64,000 bases of DNA from Paenirhodobacter enshiensis. GTDB taxonomy: Bacteria > Pseudomonadota > Alphaproteobacteria > Rhodobacterales > Rhodobacteraceae. A model generated the notes under the pieces. It was not told where the DNA came from and did not search any database. It was given only the letters and a program-made list of their open reading frames with translations. Location: contig NZ_JFZB01000007.1 of the NCBI RefSeq assembly GCF_000740785.1, forward strand, positions 186,001-250,000. Direction: 5' to 3'. Shown here in pieces: positions 27,111-34,689 of the stretch (within the stretch, counting starts at the first letter, position 1; every line of letters starts with the position of its first letter). The translations under genes were made by a program, and so were the position numbers.

Positions 27111-28423
27111 GCGGCGGCCTCCGTGGTGGCGGCCCGCATCGCATCGCGGGCGCGTTCCTCGTCCAGTTCGTCAATGTCGCGGCCCCGGCCGGCCACGACC
27201 TCTTCGCGCGATTTCAGGCCGGCTTCGATCGCCGCGACATCGGCGGCGACTTCGTTCTGCGGGTCGACCCACGCCCAACCGGGCGCGACGAAGCGCACGG
27301 CGTGATAATCGGCGAGGCTCGCGCGGTCGGCCGGCAGCTCGCCCGCGAGGGCGCGAATGTCGGTCCAGCGCTTCCACAGCGGGCGCAGGAACTGGGCCTC
27401 GATCAGGTTCAGCTGCATGGCCTCGGCGCGGCGGCGGAATTCCAGCATCCCGACGCGGGCCGAGCTGTAGTTCGCTTCGCCGAGGTCGCCGGTCAGGGAT
27501 TCGAAGGTCAGGCCCGCGCCGGCGGCGATCTCGCGGTCCTGGGCGCGCAGGAACTCGATGGCCTGGGCGAGGCCCTGACCGGGCTGCGAGAACGACACCT
27601 CGGCGCCGGTCGGCAGGATGCGCATCGCACCGGGTTCGAGGGCGACGTTCAGGGTGGTGTTCTCGGCGAGGAAACCGGCGGCGGTGCCGTCGGTGTCGCG
27701 GATGAAACCCGTGATCAGGGACGCGACCTTGAGCTGCATCAGCAGCGCGTCCGAGGCTTCATCGCGGTCGCGCAGCTTGAGAAGGACCGGCGCCAGCCAG
27801 CTCAGGCCGCGGACCTGCCCCGGAAACAGCTTGTCGAACATGTGCAGCATGTCGCTCGCCGGGACGCGGATCGGGGCGGCGTAGGTCTGGAACGGCGTGC
27901 CCGGCGCCTCGCGCAGGACGTGATAAGCGACGACCTGATCGGCGGCGTCGAACTCGATCCCGGCGACGATCCGCGCCCCGTTGCCGAGGTCGCGGGTCAG
28001 CGACGGGTCGATCTGATCGGCGGCCAGCAGCTTCGGGCACAGGGTGCCGTCCTCGGCGACCACCAGCTGAACGAAGGCCTCGCCGTCGCGAACGATGGCG
28101 CGGGCCATGGTCATCATGAGGGGGCGGGTCATCGCCTCGAAGGCGTCGGACAGCGCGCGGCGGGTGGCGGTGTCGGGGTGCTGCGGGCGGACCTGCCAGC
28201 CCTTGCCGACCAGCGACACCGACCAGGCTTCGACGATGCGGTGCCCCTGCGCGGTGTTGGTGTAGAGCGCCGAGGCACGGGCCTTCGACGCTCCACGGGC
28301 TGCCAGGGTCTGTTGCTGCGGGGTGGCGAGGCTGGCCGCGCCCTCCCACCGCCGGCCGCCCCCGCCGGCCTCGACCCCCGACCGCTTGAATATCCTTTCG
28401 ATGATGCTGAAGGGGAAAGCCAA
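27107..28423 (-). CDS. Lambda-type phage portal protein
   Basis: The portal is the dodecameric DNA gate at one capsid vertex. The 438-aa product contains typical blocks: TNTAQGHRIVEAWSVSLVGK, a VRDGEAFVQL core, ADQIDPSL, HMFDKLFPGQVRGLSWLAPV, and a late YSSARVGMLEFRRRAEAM region with conserved aromatic/Arg pattern. A TTG start at 28423 is proposed: it lies one base after the upstream gene's TGA and has GGGAGA about nine bases before it. There is no early ATG in frame. The length is slightly short for the family. It overlaps the capsid gene by four bases. Confidence 0.85.
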   Translation of the reverse strand: MAFPFSIIERIFKRSGVEAGGGGRRWEGAASLATPQQQTLAARGASKARASALYTNTAQGHRIVEAWSVSLVGKGWQVRPQHPDTATRRALSDAFEAMTRPLMMTMARAIVRDGEAFVQLVVAEDGTLCPKLLAADQIDPSLTRDLGNGARIVAGIEFDAADQVVAYHVLREAPGTPFQTYAAPIRVPASDMLHMFDKLFPGQVRGLSWLAPVLLKLRDRDEASDALLMQLKVASLITGFIRDTDGTAAGFLAENTTLNVALEPGAMRILPTGAEVSFSQPGQGLAQAIEFLRAQDREIAAGAGLTFESLTGDLGEANYSSARVGMLEFRRRAEAMQLNLIEAQFLRPLWKRWTDIRALAGELPADRASLADYHAVRFVAPGWAWVDPQNEVAADVAAIEAGLKSREEVVAGRGRDIDELDEERARDAMRAATTEAAA

Positions 28424-28424
28424 T

Positions 28425-29015
28425 TCAACGGTTCTCCCAGTTCCGGGGCAGATCATGGGCCTTCGCGCGCTGCCAGAAATCACGGCAGAGACGCGAAGCA
28501 TTGATCATCAGGCACCCGGCCACCTCGTTTTCTTCGATAGGGTCTTGAGAGAGGTTGCGCCGGGCCACACGCTCATGGGTGAGTTTCCGGGCTTCCTTGA
28601 TCGAGCGGAGGTTGTCCGGAACGCTGTCGATGGTGCCGAAGAAGTAGTTCCAGCCCTTCCTCAGATCCGGTTCATCGTTCTGGAAATCGAAACGTCCGGC
28701 CCAGATCTCAGAGGTGACCGCGCCAAGGTCGAAAACTTTCGCCTGCGGATACCCGGAGAACGGGACACGGATGTTGCTCAGGGCCGTCGTCGAAAAGTCC
28801 ATCGCGTCCTGCCAGGACAGGCCGTAGCGCTCGCGCACCTCATTTCCGCCCATGATGTAGATCACTGCCGGGGCCGAAAAGCTGCCCCAACGCCGGATTT
28901 CCTCGGGGTCATCGGCCAGGCCACCGGTCGCGAGCTCAAGGATGCTGCGGTGACGCAGGTCCTTGAGTGTAGCCATGGGAATTCCGGTAATTTTTTGCAC
29001 ATCGCTGATACGCAT
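28425..29015 (-). CDS. Element protein with N-terminal helix-turn-helix, unknown role
   Basis: A 196-aa protein beginning MRISDVQKITGIPMATLKDL, which resembles a MerR/excisionase-like helix-turn-helix (about residues 1-35); the rest shows no motif I know. The ATG at 29015 is preferred because AGGAG lies six bases upstream; ATGs at 29021 and 29042 are in frame. Its stop is one base from the proposed portal start, so it may be a regulator embedded in the head operon. Base composition is lower in GC than its neighbours by eye. Confidence 0.62.
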   Translation of the reverse strand: MRISDVQKITGIPMATLKDLRHRSILELATGGLADDPEEIRRWGSFSAPAVIYIMGGNEVRERYGLSWQDAMDFSTTALSNIRVPFSGYPQAKVFDLGAVTSEIWAGRFDFQNDEPDLRKGWNYFFGTIDSVPDNLRSIKEARKLTHERVARRNLSQDPIEENEVAGCLMINASRLCRDFWQRAKAHDLPRNWENR

Positions 29016-29163
29016 TCGCATCTCCTGAAATGGATAGTTCATCCAACCATATATTGAAATGGGTGGTCGATCAATCCATTCGGTGCGCGTCGTTGTTTGC
29101 TTGGTTCTGATTTGTTCTCGCGCTGGCCCGGCACTCCGAGCACGGCTCGCTCCGAGCCGAGCA

Positions 29164-29493
29164 CTAGTTCGGGCGCTGCACTTCCATGCCGGTCAGCTCG
29201 CGCGCCTCGCGCCAGAGCGCGCCGGTTTCCCAGTCGGGATAGGAATCGCCGCAACAGGTATCTATGATCACCTTGGCAGCGAAGTCGGCCGCGCAGGTGG
29301 CCGGAAGCGCCATCAGCTCGGCCTCCATCTTGTTCAGCTTCTCGATTACCCGCGCCGCCGCTTCCCGGTCCTGCGTCTTCGCCTTGGCACCTTGGGCGGC
29401 GATGATACATTGCGCCGAGGCCTTCAAAATCTCCCTGTGCTTGTGGAACAGGGCCATGATCGGCGTTTTCGGGATGGTCTTGAGTTCGGTCAT
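29164..29493 (-). CDS. Hypothetical element protein (109 aa)
   Basis: A small helical protein beginning MTELKTIPKTPIMALFHKHR, with KLNKMEAELMALPATCAADF in the middle and a Cys pair (DTCCGDSYPDW). I do not recognise it. The start at 29493 lacks a strong ribosome binding site; ATG 29511 (MLVEKI) is an alternative. It sits in the leftward block between terL and the portal gene. Confidence 0.5.
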   Translation of the reverse strand: MTELKTIPKTPIMALFHKHREILKASAQCIIAAQGAKAKTQDREAAARVIEKLNKMEAELMALPATCAADFAAKVIIDTCCGDSYPDWETGALWREARELTGMEVQRPN

Positions 29494-29537
29494 GATTTTT
29501 TCAACCAACATGAATGCGTTCGTATCGCGGCACTGCT

Positions 29538-29816
29538 TCAGTGCCATCCGCCACCAGTGGGCAGCCAGTTCAGCGCGCCGGCATAGCCCACCATGCGGCA
29601 TTCGTGCGGAGCCACGGGAACGCCGGGGGCGTCGGTGATCGTGATGGCGTAACGCTCGACGCCTTCCGGCAGGATGGGGCGGAAGTGCAGGCGCAGCGTT
29701 TCCGCGATCTCCTCTGCCTTCTCTTCGAAAGTCAGCACCGGTCGAGCGAGCGCCGGAGCAGACAGCCCGATGAGGCCAGCCGCCGGTGCGGCGGTCAGGA
29801 AGGTGCGGCGGTTCAT
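29538..29816 (-). CDS. Small exported protein with Tat-like signal (92 aa)
   Basis: The N-terminus MNRRTFLTAAPAAGLIGLSA followed by PALA is a twin-arginine-type signal peptide with a cleavage site near residue 24. The mature part (about 68 residues) is soluble and unrecognised. The ATG overlaps the upstream gene's stop as ATGA. An exported protein inside a head-gene block suggests an accessory (lysogenic conversion) role; this is inference. Confidence 0.6.
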   Translation of the reverse strand: MNRRTFLTAAPAAGLIGLSAPALARPVLTFEEKAEEIAETLRLHFRPILPEGVERYAITITDAPGVPVAPHECRMVGYAGALNWLPTGGGWH

Positions 29817-30004
29817 GCGTGCACCTCGATCAGTTTGCAGGTCTGGCGCAGGGCGGAACGGATGTAGGCGCGCGTTTCGCGCTCGGTCTGGGTGTAGCCC
29901 GTGGGGCGCTCGGTCGCGTCGAGCGCAAGCGCAAGGCAATCGTGAATGACGTTCAGGCGGGCAGACGGCAAGCCGGGGGCGGCTGCCGAATTCAGGTTCG
30001 GCAT
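29813..30004 (-). CDS. Hypothetical element protein (63 aa)
   Basis: A small protein beginning MPNLNSAAAPGLPSARLNVI, with a helical DCLALALDATERP stretch and a C-terminal TRAYIRSALRQTCKLIEVHA. No family is recognised. GGAG seven bases before the ATG supports the start. It is divergent from the Xre-type gene, sharing a 90-bp intergenic region. Confidence 0.55.
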   Translation of the reverse strand: MPNLNSAAAPGLPSARLNVIHDCLALALDATERPTGYTQTERETRAYIRSALRQTCKLIEVHA

Positions 30005-30077
30005 TACGGGACTCCGTTGAACAAAATCATCTATGTGATACAAATTGTCTAACATCGCCCATAATGTCAAGCAAAAT

Positions 30078-30091
30078 GGATAAGGTTATCC
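30078..30091. promoter_or_regulatory. Candidate repressor operator at the Xre gene start
   Basis: GGATAAGGTTATCC is a 14-bp dyad (GGATAA/TTATCC around GG) ending four bases before the Xre-type ATG. A weak promoter, GATACA (30037-30042), 17 bases, CATAAT (30060-30065), lies just upstream. Position suggests autoregulation by the Xre-type repressor; inferred. Confidence 0.45.
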
Positions 30092-30094
30092 AGA

Positions 30095-30325
30095 ATGTCG
30101 TTAACACCTGCGCAGTGCCGTGCCGCTAGGGGACTTGTGAACTGGTCCCAGACCCGCCTTGCGGAGGAAGCCGGTGTCTCTCGGGCGACGGTTACGAGTT
30201 TTGAGGCTGAGAAGCGCGTTCCAATCGGGAACAACCTTGACGCTATTCGGTCAGCCCTTGAAGCCGCCGGCGTCGAGTTCATCCCCGAGAACGGTGGTGG
30301 TGCTGGAGTGAGGTCGAAGCATTGA
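30095..30325 (+). CDS. Xre/Cro-type helix-turn-helix regulator
   Basis: A 76-aa DNA-binding protein with an Xre HTH: LTPAQCRAARGLVNWSQTRL, AEEAGVSRATVTSFEAEKR, then LDAIRSALEAAGVEFIPENG, a form common in alphaproteobacterial prophages and toxin-antitoxin-like loci. It is one of only two plus-strand genes in the element. Its stop overlaps the proposed start of the next gene (TTGA), so the two form a bicistron. It probably controls that gene and the divergent leftward block. Confidence 0.85.
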   Translation: MSLTPAQCRAARGLVNWSQTRLAEEAGVSRATVTSFEAEKRVPIGNNLDAIRSALEAAGVEFIPENGGGAGVRSKH

Positions 30326-30825
30326 GGGATGATAAAGTTTTATTGGCGAAGATTAGTAATATCAGCCGAGAATTACTTTTAAAGCGCAAAGAGCTTTTGG
30401 AAAAGAAGCAAGATATTTTTTTCCCCGATGAAGATGACGGGATGCTAAATGAAGAGTATGCTCTTGACTTCCACATAAGTCAGTTGAACACTTTGAGGTT
30501 TGAATATTTAGAGAAAAAGCTCACTGAGGCTAAAACGCCAGTTCCTAGCATGGCTTATGATGCTGACCTATGGGAATTATCAGCGCGCTGTAACTACTAC
30601 CCGAGCGATGAAATTATTGTAAAAATGGAATCCGCCTTAGAAGAGGCAAGAAACGAGATAGGAAGAAATAGATCATACCTCATATCGCAGCGCTCTCTCT
30701 ATGTCGCGATTATCGCACTCATTGTTAGCCTCGTCCCCATATTAAAAGATGCATTTGACTGTCTGAAAGCCGCCGAAACCTCGCCCGTCAATTCCGTGGC
30801 GCCTGAAAAATTAAATTCCAATTGA
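30322..30825 (+). CDS. AT-rich accessory gene: coiled-coil protein with C-terminal membrane helix
   Basis: A 167-aa protein of unknown family. The N-terminal third is highly charged and coiled-coil-like (ISRELLLKRKELLEKKQDIF), the middle is soluble, and one transmembrane helix lies near the C-terminus (YVAIIALIVSLVPILKDAF). GC is about 39% over three 60-base rows, against roughly two-thirds elsewhere, so it is foreign to the element. The TTG start overlapping the Xre stop has GAGG eight bases upstream. A soluble sensor plus membrane tail, next to an HTH regulator, resembles superinfection-exclusion or abortive-defence effectors; this is a guess from architecture. Confidence 0.62.
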   Translation: MRDDKVLLAKISNISRELLLKRKELLEKKQDIFFPDEDDGMLNEEYALDFHISQLNTLRFEYLEKKLTEAKTPVPSMAYDADLWELSARCNYYPSDEIIVKMESALEEARNEIGRNRSYLISQRSLYVAIIALIVSLVPILKDAFDCLKAAETSPVNSVAPEKLNSN

Positions 30826-30830
30826 GTTTA

Positions 30831-32615
30831 TTACCGCCTATGCATCCAACTCGACTGTAGCACCGGGCCGCGGGCGGCGGCCGGCTTCGGTTCCGCCCGT
30901 GCCAGATCCTCGCGCCGCGCCTCGGGGTTGATATTGACCATCTGGCGCGCGGCGAAGGCGTAGACGGTGCAATCCAGCGCCTCGGCCCGGCGGCCGGGGA
31001 TGCGCTCGAAGTTGCGCACCGGCTGGCCGCGCGAGTAGCGCACCACCGCCCGTTCCGAGGCGAGCTGTTCATACCAGACCGGGGCGAGGCTGTTCGAGAA
31101 CCGCACCAGCCCGGCGCGCGGCAGGCGGGCGAACAGCTGCGTCTTCACGGTGTCCACTCCGACGATCCACAGCCGGGCGCCGGTCTTGGTCGTCGAGCCG
31201 GCGCGCTCGATCACCGGGCGGTTGCCGGGCGCGCCCTTGATCGCGAAGACCTTGCGCGCGGTGCGCGGCCGGCAGAAGCCGGTGACGCGGTGCATGGACG
31301 TGCCGTCGCCCGCGTCGATGGCGGTGGCGTCGATCCCGATCTTGCCGCCGAGGGCATGGGCGAAGCGCTCGCGCAGCAGGGTGTCGAGTTCCGCCCAGGT
31401 CTCTTCCGCGTCGAACGCGCCCCAGATCACCCGATGGCCGAGGACGATCATCGCGCCGGCCTCGGTCCAGCCGACATAGGTCAGCTCGAGGCGGTCATGC
31501 TGCACGTCGCAGCCGAGGGTAAGGGCCAGCACCTCGGCCGGCACCGCCTCGAGGCCGAAATCCTCGGCGCGGGCGGACAGGCTGTTTTCGTCGAGTTCGT
31601 CGCCCTCGGAGCGCCAGCCCTGGCCGAGGATGGTGTTCACGAAGGTCTGCAAGGTGGTCGGGTCGTCCTTGGCGGCGACGAACTCGGCCGCGAGCTTGCC
31701 CCATGCGGCGTTGGCGTGCAGGCTGATCAGCGCATTCATGCGGAAGCCCGCGTGACCGCGCACCTCGGGGCGGGTGGCGCGCCAGCGGCCTTCGGCGATC
31801 ATGCGGGGCTTGTGGCGTTCATCGACCTCGGTCGCGCAGTTCGGGCAGCGCCAGCGGGCAAGCTCGGGCTGGCCTTCGGGCCATGTGATGTGGTTCCAGG
31901 CGATTTCCTCGAACACGCCACAGGCGGGGCAAGGCACTTCGAAGATGCGCTGATCGGACTGGGCGTAAGAGCGCAGGACGTGGCTCGTTTCCTCATGCAC
32001 CGGAGTCGAGCCGAGGACGATCTTGCGGTCGGGGAACGACAGGGTGCGGCGCTCGGCCAGCAGGATCGGCGAGCCTTCGGCGGTGGGGGCCATGCCGTCG
32101 ACTTCGTCCATCAGCAACATGCGGACGTTGTGCCGGCGCAGGTTGCGCGGTGCCTTGGCGGCGACGACCTTGAGCGAGCCCCCGGGGAAGCGGCGTGACA
32201 GCAGGGTGTTGCGGCCGGCTTCGTCCAGCTCGCCCGAGAGGGCCTGAGCGACGGCGGGCGAGGCCGAGAAGATCGGCTCGATGTCGCTGACCACGTAATC
32301 GCGGCAATCGCTCTCGGCGGGCAGAAGGCACAGGATCGGGGCCGGGTCGTTCGCGACGAAGCTGGCGACGGCCGAGGTGAGAAGCGTGGTGAAGCCGACG
32401 CGCACCGGCTTGACCAGGGTCACGCGCTCGATGAGGGGATCGCCGATGGCGTCGGCGATCTCGCGCTGGAACGGCCAGAGGCGGACCGGGCCGGGTTGGC
32501 TCGACACGCCTTCGGGCAGGCGAACTTCGCGCTCGATCCAGTCGGAGAGGCGCAGGCGCGGCGGCGGCATGAGGGCGGTGAGCGCTTCGGCGCAGAGCTG
32601 TTCAATCGTGGGCAT
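30831..32615 (-). CDS. terL: Phage terminase large subunit (lambda gpA family)
   Basis: The ATP-driven DNA packaging motor and nuclease. The 594-aa product matches gpA-type terminases: FQREIADAIGDPLIERVTLV, a Walker A-like KPVRVGFT (69-76), Walker B MLLMDEVDG (Asp170, Glu171), two CxxC pairs (CPACG and CPNCA), and the nuclease part with LGCDVQHDRLELTYVGW and IGIDATAIDAGD. It overlaps terS by 14 bases. The gpA family normally cuts at cos sites, so a cos-type element is expected. Its 3' end lies five bases from the convergent AT-rich gene. Confidence 0.92.
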   Translation of the reverse strand: MPTIEQLCAEALTALMPPPRLRLSDWIEREVRLPEGVSSQPGPVRLWPFQREIADAIGDPLIERVTLVKPVRVGFTTLLTSAVASFVANDPAPILCLLPAESDCRDYVVSDIEPIFSASPAVAQALSGELDEAGRNTLLSRRFPGGSLKVVAAKAPRNLRRHNVRMLLMDEVDGMAPTAEGSPILLAERRTLSFPDRKIVLGSTPVHEETSHVLRSYAQSDQRIFEVPCPACGVFEEIAWNHITWPEGQPELARWRCPNCATEVDERHKPRMIAEGRWRATRPEVRGHAGFRMNALISLHANAAWGKLAAEFVAAKDDPTTLQTFVNTILGQGWRSEGDELDENSLSARAEDFGLEAVPAEVLALTLGCDVQHDRLELTYVGWTEAGAMIVLGHRVIWGAFDAEETWAELDTLLRERFAHALGGKIGIDATAIDAGDGTSMHRVTGFCRPRTARKVFAIKGAPGNRPVIERAGSTTKTGARLWIVGVDTVKTQLFARLPRAGLVRFSNSLAPVWYEQLASERAVVRYSRGQPVRNFERIPGRRAEALDCTVYAFAARQMVNINPEARREDLARAEPKPAAARGPVLQSSWMHRR

Positions 32616-33096
32616 GGGCGAGGTCCTCCAGGGCGGTGCGCAGTTCGCGGTCGAGGGCTTCGATCTCGGTCGCGTCGAGGTGGGGCAAGGTCGAGCGGAT
32701 CCGGGACGGCACGGCGAGGATGCGGGACCGGACCTGTCGCAAGATCTCGGTCCAGCCGCGCAGCACGTCCGAGGCGGCGACCAGCTCGGCGCGGGCGACG
32801 GCGTTGCGGCGTTCGGCTTCGTCGGCCTTCTCGCGGGCAAGGCGCGCCCTGGCGGCGGTCAGGCTTTCGGTCTGTTCCTCGCCGCCCCAGCGGGCGGCCG
32901 TGCTGCGAAGATGGGCGGTGTAGGCGCGGACGGTGGCGCGCATGTCGTAGCAGTCATGAGCGAGGTGAACGGCGATGCCGCGTTTCTTGAGGTCGGTCAG
33001 GGCGGCGGGTGAAATATCCAGCAGCTCGCACAGGTCGGCGCCGCCGATCCTCAGCACCTGGCCGCCGCCGAGGTTGAGTTCTTCAAGGATCTTCAT
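32602..33096 (-). CDS. terS: Phage terminase small subunit (Nu1-like)
   Basis: A 164-aa DNA-recognition subunit of terminase: an N-terminal HTH (GGADLCELLDISPAALTDLK, KRGIAV) as in lambda Nu1/gpNu1-type proteins, then a long helical region (ARARLAREKADEAERRNAVA) and a terminal segment that would bind TerL. It is directly upstream of terL with a 14-base overlap and follows a small gene with ATGA overlap. Confidence 0.85.
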   Translation of the reverse strand: MKILEELNLGGGQVLRIGGADLCELLDISPAALTDLKKRGIAVHLAHDCYDMRATVRAYTAHLRSTAARWGGEEQTESLTAARARLAREKADEAERRNAVARAELVAASDVLRGWTEILRQVRSRILAVPSRIRSTLPHLDATEIEALDRELRTALEDLAHAHD

Positions 33097-33278
33097 TCGA
33101 ATTTAACCCTTTGATTTTTCATAGCATAGGGTGAAATGTCGGGGTGCGAATTACCCGCACCAGAGGTCAAAGGAAGGACCCGCGCGGGCTGTCGGCCGGG
33201 CTCCGGGCGGCGGATCATCCGGGCAAGCTGCCCGATGTGCTGCCACGCGTCTTCGGTCTGGATCTGCATTGAAGCCAT
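33093..33278 (-). CDS. Hypothetical element protein (61 aa)
   Basis: A short protein with a helical start (MQIQTEDAWQHIGQLARMIR) and a Pro/Arg-rich tail. Not recognised. Start and stop overlap both neighbours (TGATG upstream, ATGA with terS), supporting translation. A GTG at 33281 is an alternative start. Confidence 0.5.
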   Translation of the reverse strand: MASMQIQTEDAWQHIGQLARMIRRPEPGRQPARVLPLTSGAGNSHPDISPYAMKNQRVKFE

Positions 33279-33475
33279 CACAGCGCCCCGGCCTTCGCCT
33301 CGACCTGGTAGCGCATCGCCCGGAGTTTCCGTTGCATGGCTACCAGCTTGCCGGCTTCCCTGATCGTCATGACGTTCGTGCGCACCACCGCGTCAATCAG
33401 CGCGTATTCACTGGATTTGAGGCAGGCGGCGAGCTTGGCCGTGTCCTGCGTCTTCGTGTGCATGTCGTCCTTCAT
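33278..33475 (-). CDS. Hypothetical element protein (65 aa)
   Basis: A 65-aa helical protein (LAACLKSSEYALIDAVVRTN, then REAGKLVAMQRKLRAMRYQV). Unknown function. AAGGA about seven bases before the ATG supports the start. It is the first gene downstream of a 330-base gene-free stretch and leads into the terS-terL block. Confidence 0.55.
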   Translation of the reverse strand: MKDDMHTKTQDTAKLAACLKSSEYALIDAVVRTNVMTIREAGKLVAMQRKLRAMRYQVEAKAGAL

Positions 33476-33806
33476 CTCTTATCCTTCCTGACCTGTTCCT
33501 TGGTCCTGCTCGATGGTGAGGCCATTGTGACGGGCATAGGGCGACCAGCCCGAGGCATTGCCTCAGGTTGGTCCCTATCCCGCCGCGTGTTGTCCTGCTC
33601 GACGGAGCCGGCCACCGCTTAGGGCGCCCGAGGTCGTTTGACCCCGCCTCGGGCTTGCTCGCTACTTGAAGGCGCCGGGTCTGGCGCCTGATCCCCCGCT
33701 TCGAGCTTTCGGGCTGCGGTTGGCCTATGGGATCGCCCCGTGGCAGGCCTTGTGCTGTGTCGAACGCCACTGTCTGAACCGTCCAGACGACACAGGGTTT
33801 CGGCAA
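33476..33806. other. Gene-free stretch upstream of the packaging block, candidate cos/packaging region
   Basis: No convincing gene in about 330 bases, the longest such gap in the element. It holds a 43-bp imperfect dyad (33536-33578: ATAGGGCGACCA...TTGGTCCCTAT with inner GAGGCATTGCCTC) and a second dyad near its right end (CTGTGTC 33755-33761 with GACACAG 33789-33795, inner GTCTG/CAGAC). In lambda-like phages cos sits just upstream of terS, so this is the natural place for a packaging site. The right dyad could instead terminate the next gene. Confidence 0.4.
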
Positions 33807-34064
33807 TCAGAAGCCGGTGTCCTCCTCGTCAATCGGGTTCCACTCCGCGCCCTTCTCGGGCGTGGTCTCGCGGTAATGCTCGGCGACCATGCGCTTCATG
33901 ATGTCGAGTTGCTTCGCGGTCGGGGTCCAGCTCTTGCGCTTGGACTGCTTGGCGATGCTCAGGGCGAAGTTCCGGGGCCAGCCCTCGGGGGCCGACCGGA
34001 TCACGCCCGGCCAGCTCCACAGCAGTTCCTCAACGTTCGGGGCGATCTGGCAATGCGCGGTCAT
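33807..34064 (-). CDS. Hypothetical element protein (85 aa)
   Basis: An 85-aa protein, LWSWPGVIRSAPEGWPRNFA then AKQSKRKSWTPTAKQLDIMK and an acidic tail. The basic centre could bind nucleic acid; no family is recognised. The ATG overlaps the upstream stop (ATGA) and is preceded by a G-rich ribosome binding site. Confidence 0.55.
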   Translation of the reverse strand: MTAHCQIAPNVEELLWSWPGVIRSAPEGWPRNFALSIAKQSKRKSWTPTAKQLDIMKRMVAEHYRETTPEKGAEWNPIDEEDTGF

Positions 34065-34258
34065 GCCGATGCCCCCCGGTCGAGGTCGGTCATGCGCTGC
34101 ACCTCGGCCGCGCTCGGGCGCCAACCGGGTTCATAGGACGCATCGACCATCCGGGCGGCAAAGGCGCGATCCTCGGCGCTCTCCGCGTTCCGGGCGACGT
34201 GCGTCATCGCATAGACCAGCATCTGAACGTTCCGGGGCAATTCGAAATAGACGTTCAT
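34061..34258 (-). CDS. Hypothetical element protein (65 aa)
   Basis: A 65-aa protein beginning MNVYFELPRNVQMLVYAMTH, followed by ARNAESAEDRAFAARMVDAS. Not recognised. It overlaps both neighbours by four bases, indicating an early operon with translational coupling. Confidence 0.55.
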   Translation of the reverse strand: MNVYFELPRNVQMLVYAMTHVARNAESAEDRAFAARMVDASYEPGWRPSAAEVQRMTDLDRGASA

Positions 34259-34689
34259 GCCGAGGCCTTCGCGGTGACATGGGCGAGGAAGCCCGCCTGT
34301 TCCTTCGGGGTGCAGGCATTGAAGCAGGCCAGCAGCCACGCCTTGCGCTCGAACGGGGTCGCGAAGCTCGCCCAGTCCTTGGCTTCGTCCAGGGCGTTCA
34401 TGAGCGGCGGCACGGGCGCGCCGATGCGCATCCGTTCGAGGGCGTCCGACATGATCAGCGCCGCGTCGAGCGGATCGCACTCGGCGATCATGAAGCGAAG
34501 GGCGCTTGCCCGGTGAAACCGCCCCGAGTGATCTTCCGGGCAGAAGGTCTTACCAACCTGATTTGCCCCGGTCGCGCCCGCCAGGGGATAACGGTGAGGC
34601 GTTACAGGCGGAAGGTATCCAGCCCCTTCCTCGGCGGTATCAGGGACCCGTTTCGTTCCTGATTTGTCCGGATACTTTTCCGAGGCCAT
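34255..34689 (-). CDS. Hypothetical element protein next to attR, start uncertain
   Basis: Up to 144 aa. The C-terminal half (ALIMSDALERMRIGAPVPPL, then FERKAWLLACFNACTPKEQA) is clearly coding by composition. The first 65 codons show weaker third-position GC and lie in the att-proximal region with candidate arm sites, so the true start may be the ATG at 34491 (MIAECDPLD). No family is recognised. It would be the first gene of the leftward early block. Confidence 0.5.
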   Translation of the reverse strand: MASEKYPDKSGTKRVPDTAEEGAGYLPPVTPHRYPLAGATGANQVGKTFCPEDHSGRFHRASALRFMIAECDPLDAALIMSDALERMRIGAPVPPLMNALDEAKDWASFATPFERKAWLLACFNACTPKEQAGFLAHVTAKASA

